A program made the translations under genes and the position numbers. Positions 1 through 6,867 of a stretch of 6,900 bases of DNA are shown piece by piece. The stretch's first letter is position 1. Every line of letters begins with the position of its first letter. The notes under the pieces are model-generated. The model did no database searches and was not told the origin of the DNA. It saw only the letters and a list, made by a program, of their open reading frames with translations. This DNA comes from Candidatus Sodaliphilus limicaballi (lineage in GTDB: Bacteria > Bacteroidota > Bacteroidia > Bacteroidales > Muribaculaceae): contig JAGHSP010000249.1 of NCBI GenBank assembly GCA_018065815.1, positions 1 through 6,900 on the forward strand, given 5' to 3'.

Positions 1-150
1 AATTAGAATAGTTACAATAATTTCGTATTTAGTTAAATCAGAGCAATCTATTGTTAATTTCTTTTTTCGTGAGATCTGCGCGAGGATATTACCCAAAATA
101 CCATTGCTGTACAGTTACTCCTTGACACACCTTCATGAAAAATAACCAAT
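1..150. other. Non-coding region downstream of the antiporter
   Basis: I see no gene, RNA gene or convincing terminator here. Apart from repeat copy A (74-124) it is A/T-rich with an ACGAAAAAAG tract (minus strand) near 61-70. No GC-rich stem followed by a T-run was found on the minus strand, so where the operon ends is not visible. Confidence 0.6.
74..124 (-). repeat. Two-block intergenic repeat, copy A (past antiporter stop)
   Basis: On the plus strand this copy has block 1 ATCTGCGCGAGGAT (74-87), a 13-bp spacer (88-100), block 2 CCATTGCTGTACAGTTAC (101-118) and CCTTG (120-124). The same blocks occur at 3272-3309. Block 1 matches at 12 of 13 aligned bases plus one 1-base gap, block 2 at 15 of 18, and CCTTG is identical. 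Within this copy CTGTACAG (107-114) is a perfect 8-bp palindrome. The spacer region can form a weak bulged stem (GGTATT with AATATCC on the minus strand). The element begins 26 nt after the antiporter stop. Its function is unknown. Confidence 0.5.
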
Positions 151-1515
151 TTATTTGTTCTCTTTCTCATTCTCCTTGGCTGTCATGTTTTTTATAAAAA
201 GACGCAGGAGTCGTTTGGTGATATACGTATGCCTAACGTGGTGAAGCATCTTGTCGCCGATAGCAGGCTTGTCGTCGGTTGTAGCCTGGGCTGCTAATGC
301 TTCGGCATCCTCAACCTTGCGCTCTCGCTCATCAATGCTATTTTTGATTCCAGCAGGAACGTGAGCATAGAGTAAGTTATAGCAAGGTATAGTCAGTTTC
401 ATGATGTATGGAGTGAGGAATGTGGTCACAACACTCGCAGCCACGATAACGGGGTACAGTCCGGGGCTAGTTACGCCTAGTTTAGTTCCCAGTCCTGCAA
501 TGATAAACGAGAACTCGCCAATCTGTACATAAGAAAATCCTGTGAGCATTGAGTCCTTGAGAGTTTGACCTCCCCACCAGCATCCCAGTGTACCAAAGAA
601 AATCATACCCGTAACAATGATTAAGCACACAAGGAGGATAGAATCCCAAAACTCCAGCAACGAACTGGGGTTAATCATCATACCCACTGAGACAAAGAAG
701 ATTGCAGCGAATACGTCTTTCAGCGGAGTCATTAGGTGCTCAATGCGGTCTGATTCAACAGTTTCTGCTAGGATGCTACCCATTACAAATGCACCAAGTG
801 CACTGCTAAATCCAGCCTCCTCGGCACTCAGTACCATGCCCAGGCACAGTGCCAGCGAGAGGATAATCAGAGTCTCGTTATTGAGGTGCTTTTTTACCTT
901 TCTCAACAGGGTGGGGATTACCAGAATACCGCAAATAAACCAAACCGTCAGTGTGATGGCGAGGTCGCCCACCTTTGCTACGAGTTCACCGCCTTCAAAA
1001 CTATTCTTGATGGCTATTGATGACAGCAGCACCATCAGCACTACTGCTACGATATCCTCGACGATGAGAATGCTCATCGCGCCTTTTACAAATCGTTGCT
1101 TGCTCTTTCCTGCCTCGTCAATGGCTTTTATCACAATCGTGGTGCTTGACATGCACAACATACCTGCCAGGAACAGCGAGTCCATCATGCTCAGGTCGCA
1201 ATAATAGCCAGCAAGGAAACCATATCCCATCATTCCCACAACGATGGTAGCGGCACCTATGATAGCGACCTTTCCACTCTTGATAAGATTCTTGATGCGA
1301 AATTCAAGTCCTATGCAGAACAGAACAAAGAGAACACCAATATTTCCCCAGACCTCAACATTATGCTCGTTGCTGATGATACTTTCACCAAAGAGATGGG
1401 GACCAACCAGGATGCCCGCGATGATATAGCCAAGCACTACAGGTTGTTTCATGAGTTTGAATAACAGGCTCACAACGCCTGCTGTAATCATAAGGATATA
1501 TAAATCTTGTACCAT
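151..1515 (-). CDS. CPA2-family monovalent cation:proton antiporter (KefB/NapA-like membrane domain)
   Basis: This is probably an inner-membrane Na+(K+)/H+ exchanger of 454 aa. Seen: residues 1-383 are almost entirely hydrophobic segments broken by short charged loops, consistent with the 12-13 helix Na_H_Exchanger fold. Family landmarks are PVVLGYIIAGILVGP (25-39), GVLFVLFCIGLEF (60-72), the acidic pair E153-D154 in LIVEDIVAVV, GFSSALGAFVMGSILAE (235-251), FFVSVGMM (273-280) and QIGEFSFII (331-339). By family knowledge the acidic residues in the 153-154 helix bind the ion and proton. After residue 384 there is only a charged tail of about 70 aa. There is no Rossmann/TrkA-N (RCK) domain as in KefB/KefC, which are about 600 aa. 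The ATG at 1515 puts the first helix at residue 4 and lies 22 bp after the AH1 stop, so the gene is probably co-transcribed last in the cluster. No Shine-Dalgarno is seen. Family assignment is strong; ion specificity is unknown. Confidence 0.93.
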   Translation of the reverse strand: MVQDLYILMITAGVVSLLFKLMKQPVVLGYIIAGILVGPHLFGESIISNEHNVEVWGNIGVLFVLFCIGLEFRIKNLIKSGKVAIIGAATIVVGMMGYGFLAGYYCDLSMMDSLFLAGMLCMSSTTIVIKAIDEAGKSKQRFVKGAMSILIVEDIVAVVLMVLLSSIAIKNSFEGGELVAKVGDLAITLTVWFICGILVIPTLLRKVKKHLNNETLIILSLALCLGMVLSAEEAGFSSALGAFVMGSILAETVESDRIEHLMTPLKDVFAAIFFVSVGMMINPSSLLEFWDSILLVCLIIVTGMIFFGTLGCWWGGQTLKDSMLTGFSYVQIGEFSFIIAGLGTKLGVTSPGLYPVIVAASVVTTFLTPYIMKLTIPCYNLLYAHVPAGIKNSIDERERKVEDAEALAAQATTDDKPAIGDKMLHHVRHTYITKRLLRLFIKNMTAKENEKENK

Positions 1516-1537
1516 AAGTAAAGAAATGTGTACTTAA

Positions 1538-3238
1538 TTATTTACCATATGCTAATTTGCCATCTATGTATGTAGCCTTGATTTTTGCATCCCACACTTG
1601 ATCAAGGTTAGCCTTTAAGAAGTCGGTATCAAATACTGCAAAGTTGGCAATCTTGCCCACTGTAATTGAACCTTGACGATTCTCCTCGTGGCAGTGGTAA
1701 GCCACATTAGTGGTAATTGCTTCAAGTGCTTGCTGGCGGGTGATGCACTCTGCTGGGTTGTGAATACCCTTTGCACCTAAAGAAGGATTTGTTCTTGTTG
1801 TTGCCATGTAGATGCTTTGTGGCACGCTCATTGAGCTTGATACTGGGAAATCTGAATGGAAGTTAACCTTGCAGCCTGCGTCATAGAATGACTTGATGGG
1901 GTACTGTGTTTCTGCTCGCTCGCCTATGTAAGAGCGTGTAATGTCATATTCGATGGGGAATTTACCCACCCACAGGGGGGCTACCACAGGAATGATATTA
2001 TAGTCGGCAAACTTGCGCAATAACTCGGGTTTAACAACTTGCAGGTGAGCAACGGCATTGCGTCCGTCCTTGACTCCGGTCTCGGCTACTGCTTGCGCAA
2101 TACCTTCAACAACGGTGCGTGTTGCAGCATCACCAATAGAATGGAAATGCACGTTCATGCCGTTCTTGTTGTTAAAGCCCACAATCTTGGCAACTCGTGA
2201 TGACTCGGGGCAGCGCTTCAAGCCGAAGTAACCGGGTTCGTCACTATATTCCTCGTCCATCCAACCCGTGTGCGCCTCGATAACACCGTCCATAAATACC
2301 TTGGTACCTGTAACCTTGAAGTACTCACTGTTGTGCTTGTTGTGCATTTCAAGCACGTGGTTCAGTGCCGAGTCGAGTTTTGCATCAGGCACACTCTCAT
2401 CAACAACGACAACTGCGTAAGTGCGTAGTTTCCACAGACCCTCGTCGCACAACTCCTGATAGGCCTCGGCTGCTTCGGGACATGCCAGACCCAACCCTGC
2501 CTCGGCTACAGCAGTGAAGCCATAACTGAATGCCTTGTCCTGCCACAAGAGCAGTCCCTTCTTGCACTCATCCTTGGTCATGCTGATCTTGGCAATGAGT
2601 TCGATGCAAGGATTTTCTGAAAGGTAGCCTGTGGGATTGCCATTAGCATCCACGCGCACGCAATCCTTGCCATACTTCTTGACTGCCTCGGCATCAATGC
2701 CATATTTCTTCATCGCTGCGGTGTTGACCCACATTGAGTGTCCGTCCTCGGTGTTCAGCAACATGGGGACATCAGGACAAATAGCGTCGAGCATTGCAGC
2801 GGTGGGTTCCTTGTCCTTGATAGTCCAGCCGGCCCCCTTGTACAGAGGTAAACCAGGATGCTCATCCATATATTGCTTCATGGCTGCAACATAATCGTCC
2901 ATCACAGCATCATCACGATATGTTGTCTCGGTTAGGTCAGCCTGTTGAAAGCGATCTGCTGCCAGTATACCATGGGTGTGAGCCTCCATAAAGCCTGGGT
3001 AGATGCACGCTGTGCCATAGTCCTTGACAACGGTCTTGTCATCGCACATCTTGCGGGCTTCATCGGCGGTTCCCACATATTTGATGATACCATCCTCTAC
3101 AAATACTGCCTCGGCAGTTGGAGTAGCAGGATCCATTGTTATTACGTTGCCCAGTAGCAGCAGTGTCTCGGTGTTCTTGCTGCAACTCGCTAATATAACG
3201 GTGGCGAGCACCAAGAGTGATAAGAATATTTTTTTCAT
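1538..3238 (-). CDS. Lipoprotein amidohydrolase, YtcJ-like (Amidohydro_3), AH1
   Basis: This is a metal-dependent hydrolase of the amidohydrolase superfamily, 566 aa, predicted to be a lipid-anchored envelope protein. Seen: a signal peptide with K2-K3, a hydrophobic stretch and the lipobox LASC, giving lipidated C19. The short N-terminal beta part (25-80) leads to the HxH metal motif in GFMEAHTH (H87, H89). Further expected residues are K313 in TKVFMDG (bridging lysine candidate), H366 in HFHSIGDAA, H398 in AHLQ and D463 in HSDFPVSS. The C-terminal part has ITRQQALEAIT (499-509) and GSITVGKIANFAVFD (523-537), typical of the closing beta domain. By family knowledge this set makes a one- or two-metal site for hydrolysing C-N bonds in amides, formamides or cyclic amides. 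The substrate is unknown. It is a divergent neighbour paralogue of the 3332-5119 gene. No surface-export motif follows C19 (S-K-N-T), so a periplasm-facing position is more likely. The start is fixed by the signal peptide. Confidence 0.93.
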   Translation of the reverse strand: MKKIFLSLLVLATVILASCSKNTETLLLLGNVITMDPATPTAEAVFVEDGIIKYVGTADEARKMCDDKTVVKDYGTACIYPGFMEAHTHGILAADRFQQADLTETTYRDDAVMDDYVAAMKQYMDEHPGLPLYKGAGWTIKDKEPTAAMLDAICPDVPMLLNTEDGHSMWVNTAAMKKYGIDAEAVKKYGKDCVRVDANGNPTGYLSENPCIELIAKISMTKDECKKGLLLWQDKAFSYGFTAVAEAGLGLACPEAAEAYQELCDEGLWKLRTYAVVVVDESVPDAKLDSALNHVLEMHNKHNSEYFKVTGTKVFMDGVIEAHTGWMDEEYSDEPGYFGLKRCPESSRVAKIVGFNNKNGMNVHFHSIGDAATRTVVEGIAQAVAETGVKDGRNAVAHLQVVKPELLRKFADYNIIPVVAPLWVGKFPIEYDITRSYIGERAETQYPIKSFYDAGCKVNFHSDFPVSSSMSVPQSIYMATTRTNPSLGAKGIHNPAECITRQQALEAITTNVAYHCHEENRQGSITVGKIANFAVFDTDFLKANLDQVWDAKIKATYIDGKLAYGK

Positions 3239-3273
3239 TTTCTATTGTCTATTATTTTACTCAACTTTAGCAT
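3235..3273 (-). CDS. Possible 12-codon leader ORF overlapping the AH1 start
   Basis: Reading the minus strand from the ATG at 3273-3271 gives MLKLSKIIDNRK and a TGA at 3237-3235. The stop overlaps the AH1 start codon as ATGA, the classic geometry for translational coupling. Its ATG lies inside repeat copy B. There is no Shine-Dalgarno, and an ORF this short could easily arise by chance, so this is only a candidate. If it is translated, ribosomes ending on it could re-initiate at AH1. Confidence 0.15.
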   Translation of the reverse strand: MLKLSKIIDNRK

Positions 3274-3309
3274 GTGCGCGAGATGCCCCATTGTTGTATA
3301 GTTGCCTTG
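3272..3309 (-). repeat. Two-block intergenic repeat, copy B (past AH2 stop)
   Basis: On the plus strand this is ATGTGCGCGAGAT (3272-3284), a 3-bp spacer, CCATTGTTGTATAGTTGC (3288-3305) and CCTTG (3305-3309). It matches copy A at 74-124 in the same orientation but lacks about 10 bp of spacer and 2 bp before CCTTG. It begins 22 nt after the AH2 stop, and block 2 begins 26 nt after it. It occupies most of the AH2-AH1 gap, so it would lie in the 5' leader of AH1 if the genes are co-transcribed. Its function is unknown; a dispersed intergenic repeat or a 3'-UTR element is possible. Confidence 0.5.
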
Positions 3310-3331
3310 GGCTGTAACTACACATCAATTA

Positions 3332-5119
3332 CTAATTCTTGGGATATACCTTCTCGCCCTCGAAGAAGGTGTTTACAACCTTGGCGGTATGGATCTCGTT
3401 TACAGGAAAAGTCTCTTTTATCACGTCCTTGTCAACAATGACGAAATCGGCATACTTGCCTACCTTGATACTGCCGCGTTCATGTTCCAAACCGAGTTGC
3501 CAAGCGCCATTGTAGGTCAGTGCTTGCAGAGCCTGCTGGCGGGTGATATTCTCCTCGGGGCACCAAGGTTGCAAACCTGGTTTACCCACACCTGTCACAG
3601 CAGTCTCCAGTATATGGAATGGATAATTTACGCCATCGTGTGCTGGTGTGTCGGTGGCAGAACTCACGAGGACACCATTATCAAAGAACGACTTGAGGGG
3701 ATAAGAGTGTGTCGCATAATAGTCGGGCAACAACTGCTTGATGGTCTCGCGGGTTGCATCGTTCATGTTATGCCAGTTCATGGCTGCCGCCGCAGCGATG
3801 TTGCAGTCCTTCATCGTTTTGAAGTCTTCAGCAGAAACATTGCGGAGGTGACACAGGGTATTACGGACAGAACGGTCGCCGCCATTCTTGATTGCCTCGC
3901 AGGCATTGTGCGCAGCACCATCACCCATGGTGTGAATGTGGAGGGCGATGCCATAGGCGTTGGCTTTGGTTGCAAATTGTTTGAGTTCTTCCTGGGTCCA
4001 GACTGGCATGCCATAGCCCTTGAAGGCACCGGGTACTGGACTATTAGGAATAGGCTTGTAGGGCTCCAACAACCAGCCAGTACCGCCTTCTACTGTGCCG
4101 TCGGCAAAGAGTTTGATATAGTTAGGCAGGATGTGTGGGTATAAATCGTATGTCTCTTTGATTGCGGCTACTTCATCCACATAACTTAATGGGTTGTCAA
4201 AGTAAGGTTCAATCTCGTAGGCTAGCGCATAGTTCAACTTCAACGAGTGAAGTTCCTCCATGGCTGCGAGGCCCTGATAGAAAGTATGGTCGTCATTGCC
4301 AAAGTAAGTGGACCAGCCACATAGAACATTAGTAAAACCGACAGAATGAAGGTATTCTTGCGCATTTTCGATAGCCGTCATTACCTGTATTGGGGTAAGG
4401 CGCATCTTCTTTAAACCTTTTGTGAGCAGAAGCGAGGTAGCACGCTCGAAGAATACTCCCTGCAGGTTGCCCTTCTCGTCCTTACCAATCACGCCTCCTT
4501 TGATTTCGTTGCGTAGAATGTTGCCGTTCTTATCGATAATACCAGCATTGATCATCGCTGCGCTATTGCACCAGCAACTATGCTGGTCAAATGAAGCCAG
4601 AAATATGGGTATATCTGTCGAGATTGTGTCAAGGTCCTTATAGTTGCGAGCTTGCCAGAACATGTAGTCGTAGCCCTCGCCATAGATAAAGTCGAGTTGC
4701 TTTCCCTCGCTTTCGGCCTTTCTCACCATAGCGCTTACCTTGTTCAACACATCCTTATAGGTGTCGGTGTTGCTGAACTTGATTGAGTTCTCGGGGAACA
4801 TCTTGAGTGCCTGCTGCATGATGTAGTGCGCATGACCATCGGTCATTCCAGGCATAATCATACCCTTATCGCGATGATCTACTACTTGTGTTTTCTCGCC
4901 TATGTATGCCTTTGACCCTTCAATGTTGCCTACATAGATGTACTTACCGTCTTTGACAGCAAATGCCTCGGCTTGGGGCATATCGTCCTCGACGGTATAG
5001 ATGGTTCCATAGACAACCAGGTCGGCAGCCTTATCGGCGGGTACGGGATCTGGTAATTCATCTTTATTGCAAGCAACAAGTGTAAGTAGTAGTGCAAAGA
5101 AGTAGATTAAATTTCTCAT
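3332..5119 (-). CDS. Surface-type lipoprotein amidohydrolase, YtcJ-like (Amidohydro_3), AH2
   Basis: This is the second metal-dependent amidohydrolase of the cluster, 595 aa. Seen: a short signal peptide with lipobox LVAC, giving lipidated C17, followed by N-K-D-E-L. That matches C-X-K-(D/E)2-X, the lipoprotein export signal described in Bacteroidota, so outer-surface display is inferred. Metal-site residues are in the expected order: H96 and H98 in GMTDGHAH, K336 in IKLFADG, H396 in HIHTMGDGAAH, H424 in CHLRNV and D490 in SATDTP. The closing domain shows ITRQQALQALTYNGA (525-539) and GSIKVGKYADFVIVD (549-563). It shares with AH1 a T-G-W motif just after the lysine loop (G346-T-G-W here is approximate; AH1 has T324-G-W). 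Its substrate is unknown; amide, formamide or carbamate-like bonds are all possible. The gene starts 58 bp after the esterase stop and is followed after 93 bp by AH1. No Shine-Dalgarno is present. A general annotator might call it N-substituted formamide deformylase-like; I would not go that far. Confidence 0.93.
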   Translation of the reverse strand: MRNLIYFFALLLTLVACNKDELPDPVPADKAADLVVYGTIYTVEDDMPQAEAFAVKDGKYIYVGNIEGSKAYIGEKTQVVDHRDKGMIMPGMTDGHAHYIMQQALKMFPENSIKFSNTDTYKDVLNKVSAMVRKAESEGKQLDFIYGEGYDYMFWQARNYKDLDTISTDIPIFLASFDQHSCWCNSAAMINAGIIDKNGNILRNEIKGGVIGKDEKGNLQGVFFERATSLLLTKGLKKMRLTPIQVMTAIENAQEYLHSVGFTNVLCGWSTYFGNDDHTFYQGLAAMEELHSLKLNYALAYEIEPYFDNPLSYVDEVAAIKETYDLYPHILPNYIKLFADGTVEGGTGWLLEPYKPIPNSPVPGAFKGYGMPVWTQEELKQFATKANAYGIALHIHTMGDGAAHNACEAIKNGGDRSVRNTLCHLRNVSAEDFKTMKDCNIAAAAAMNWHNMNDATRETIKQLLPDYYATHSYPLKSFFDNGVLVSSATDTPAHDGVNYPFHILETAVTGVGKPGLQPWCPEENITRQQALQALTYNGAWQLGLEHERGSIKVGKYADFVIVDKDVIKETFPVNEIHTAKVVNTFFEGEKVYPKN

Positions 5120-5125
5120 AATAAT

Positions 5126-5153
5126 ATCAGTTTAAATCAGTTAAATCTAGATT
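5126..5153. promoter_or_regulatory. Tandem 10-bp repeat plus 10-bp palindrome in the esterase-AH2 gap
   Basis: On the plus strand ATCAGTTTAA (5126-5135) is followed directly by ATCAGTTAAA (5136-5145), 9 of 10 identical and exactly one helical turn apart. This runs into the perfect palindrome AATCTAGATT (5144-5153). The block sits 6-34 bp upstream of the AH2 start codon. An operator or a leader structure is possible. The sequence is A/T-rich, so chance is a real alternative. Confidence 0.25.
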
Positions 5154-5177
5154 GTTCCAAAAAAAATAGAACCTACT

Positions 5178-6824
5178 TTATTTCTTATTGAAATAGAATT
5201 TCAGATAGTGGGGCAGCAGCAAATCTACCTGGTTTTGACGTGGAGTCTTACCCATCTTCATGCTGCAATCCTTGCCTATAATCATTGTGTTTACACCATC
5301 GGGAGTGTAAGGAGTCCACTCGATGCCTGGCTGGCTGGGGTTGCCAGTGCGAGCAAAGTAGGTAAACGCTGTGCTGAAGTTCTTGGTGAGTGTGGGATCG
5401 TATGGCCCACCCTTCTCAAAATTCGCATTATTGAAAGCGTAAGGCAATTCACAAGAATGGCATGCGCCCTCCCAACCTGGGTAACCCTTTTCAAAGTAGT
5501 ACACATAGGTCTTACCCTTGCCACCGGCAGCAACGTGGTTGCGAGCCATGATAAGGCTGGGAATACGAAAGAATTGCTCGGTCTGCAACTCGGTGCGCTC
5601 CCATATTTTGGGGTATTTGGCTGAAATCTCGTCCTGATCACACACTGCGCTGTTTATAAATTTATCTACCACGTCGCCATCTTGCCCCAGGGTCTTGCGC
5701 ATTTCTTCTTCTTTGGCTGCAAGGAAGTGATCGCAGAAGAATTGGAAACCATCTTCGGCCATTCCTTGGTAGAGGTGTGTCCAGTATTTCATTTCCTCAG
5801 ATGTTGTGCCAATCATAATGTCAACATCCTTTGAAGCCCCCTCGGCAAGTGCCTTGAAGGGGTCGGTGGGGATGATGCTGCGCTTGTCGTCACGCATGGG
5901 GTGGTTGTTGAGTCCACCCAGGGTTGATGCACCCTCGATACCACAACGACCTGCCTCCATCTCGATAAGGCGAAGCAAGTCTTCTTGAGTGAGTTTCATC
6001 AGTTCTTCCATGTTCTTGCAACCACTCAGGCGCAACAATGCCTCGGCTTGATCATATTTGTCAAAGTCCTGTTGAGAATAAGTGAGGTTAAATGTACCTG
6101 ACATGGCGATTGCATGCTGGAACAGCCCCTCGCTGCCCTTGGCTACTAGATGGCAACTAACGCTACCGCCACCTGCCGACTCGCCAAAGATGGTAACATT
6201 CTTGGGGTCACCGCCAAAGGCTTCGATATTTTCCTGTACCCAGCGCATAGCCATCTGCTGGTCAAGGATGCCCAAATAGGGGGTGTCAGGGAATGCCTCG
6301 CCACCAGGAACGTGACTGAAATCAATGAACCCCATCAGTCCCACACGGTAGTTGATAGTTACCACTACGACGTCGGGATTTCCATCCACGAGGTATTTGC
6401 CATCATAGACAGGGTCGCTGGTTCCGCCCAGGATGTAGGCACCGCCATGAATCCAAATCATTACAGGCTTGTTCTTGGTGCTCAGGTCTTTTGTCCACAC
6501 GTTTAGGGTCAAGCAGTCCTCGCTGCGGGTGCGTGAACTGGCAGCCTCGTCTTTTGAGAAGGGCTGGATAGCTGAGTTGCCAAAGTCGGTAGCGTGGATA
6601 GTGTCCTCTGAAGCCTCTACTGGCTGTGGAGCTTTCCAACGCAATTCGCCCACGGGAGCCTTGGCGTAAGGGATTCCCTTGAATGATAATACACCATTGT
6701 CCTCGACAACACCAACGATGATGCCGTTTTTGCACTTAACCGTGTTCTCGTCAGTCGCTGATTGTTGGCAACTAAATAAACCGATAACAACAATCGATAG
6801 CAAAATCTTGTTTAAAATTTTCAT
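5178..6824 (-). CDS. Lipoprotein type B carboxylesterase (alpha/beta hydrolase)
   Basis: This is a serine ester hydrolase of the carboxylesterase/para-nitrobenzyl esterase family, 548 aa, close to the usual family length of about 500-550. Seen: a signal peptide with lipobox LFSC (C19), then a low-complexity linker. Next come GIPYAKAPVGELRWKAPQP (50-68), the EDCLTLNVW signature (102-110), the oxyanion-hole HGG at 126-128, and the nucleophile S216 in FGESAGGGS. The acid is probably E344 in IGTTSEEMKYW and the catalytic histidine H456 in GACHSCELPYAF, followed by FARTGNPS. All triad positions are present and the frame is intact, so it should be active. One small departure is His-Ser where the family usually has His-Gly at 456-457. 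No export motif follows C19 (Q-Q-S-A-T), so it probably faces the periplasm, although acidic residues appear at 24-26. It is the first gene of the minus-strand cluster within this window. The substrate is unknown; these enzymes cleave acyl esters and sometimes carbamates or amides. Confidence 0.95.
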   Translation of the reverse strand: MKILNKILLSIVVIGLFSCQQSATDENTVKCKNGIIVGVVEDNGVLSFKGIPYAKAPVGELRWKAPQPVEASEDTIHATDFGNSAIQPFSKDEAASSRTRSEDCLTLNVWTKDLSTKNKPVMIWIHGGAYILGGTSDPVYDGKYLVDGNPDVVVVTINYRVGLMGFIDFSHVPGGEAFPDTPYLGILDQQMAMRWVQENIEAFGGDPKNVTIFGESAGGGSVSCHLVAKGSEGLFQHAIAMSGTFNLTYSQQDFDKYDQAEALLRLSGCKNMEELMKLTQEDLLRLIEMEAGRCGIEGASTLGGLNNHPMRDDKRSIIPTDPFKALAEGASKDVDIMIGTTSEEMKYWTHLYQGMAEDGFQFFCDHFLAAKEEEMRKTLGQDGDVVDKFINSAVCDQDEISAKYPKIWERTELQTEQFFRIPSLIMARNHVAAGGKGKTYVYYFEKGYPGWEGACHSCELPYAFNNANFEKGGPYDPTLTKNFSTAFTYFARTGNPSQPGIEWTPYTPDGVNTMIIGKDCSMKMGKTPRQNQVDLLLPHYLKFYFNKK

Positions 6825-6867
6825 TATTTTGAAGTGTTTTATCGTTTGTAACTTTTGCGGACACCCC

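Larger units (their letters stand above)
151..6824 (-). other. Probable four-gene transcription unit
   Basis: All four genes read leftward with gaps of 58 bp (esterase to AH2), 93 bp (AH2 to AH1) and 22 bp (AH1 to antiporter). None of the gaps holds a GC-rich stem followed by a T-run on the minus strand. No Bacteroidota-type -7 element (TAnnTTTG) was found on the minus strand in any of the gaps or in the 76 bp upstream of the esterase, so the main promoter may lie beyond 6900. The 93-bp gap is wide enough for an internal promoter. Linkage of AH1 with the antiporter is the safest part; the rest is inference from spacing. Confidence 0.5.

Noticed and set aside
61..100. Terminator of the operon formed by the bulged stem in repeat copy A
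   Set aside because: The stem is short and bulged, and it is followed on the minus strand by a GC block and an A-run, not a T-run.
617..1204. 195-aa plus-strand open frame opposite the antiporter
   Set aside because: Its Ser/Thr/Ile-rich translation with no domain is the expected mirror of a membrane protein gene on the other strand.
1516..1537. Separate promoter for the antiporter in the 22-bp gap
   Set aside because: The gap is too short and holds no -7 or -33 element; co-transcription with AH1 is simpler.
3302..4144. 280-aa plus-strand open frame opposite the 3' part of AH2
   Set aside because: It lies antisense to a gene with complete catalytic motifs and lipoprotein signal. Its translation shows no recognisable domain, and its length is explained by the codon use of AH2.
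5154..5172. GTTCC...GAAC inverted repeat around an A8 run as an intrinsic terminator between esterase and AH2
   Set aside because: The stem is only 4-5 bp and the T-run on the minus strand lies inside the loop rather than after the stem.
5208..5624. 138-aa plus-strand frame and an overlapping 116-aa minus-strand frame inside the esterase
   Set aside because: Both are out-of-frame shadows of the esterase, whose catalytic His region covers this stretch.
6403..6735. 110-aa minus-strand frame inside the esterase N-terminal part
   Set aside because: It is an Arg/Gly-rich shifted frame of the esterase. The true frame carries the oxyanion and EDCL motifs here, and there is no frameshift.
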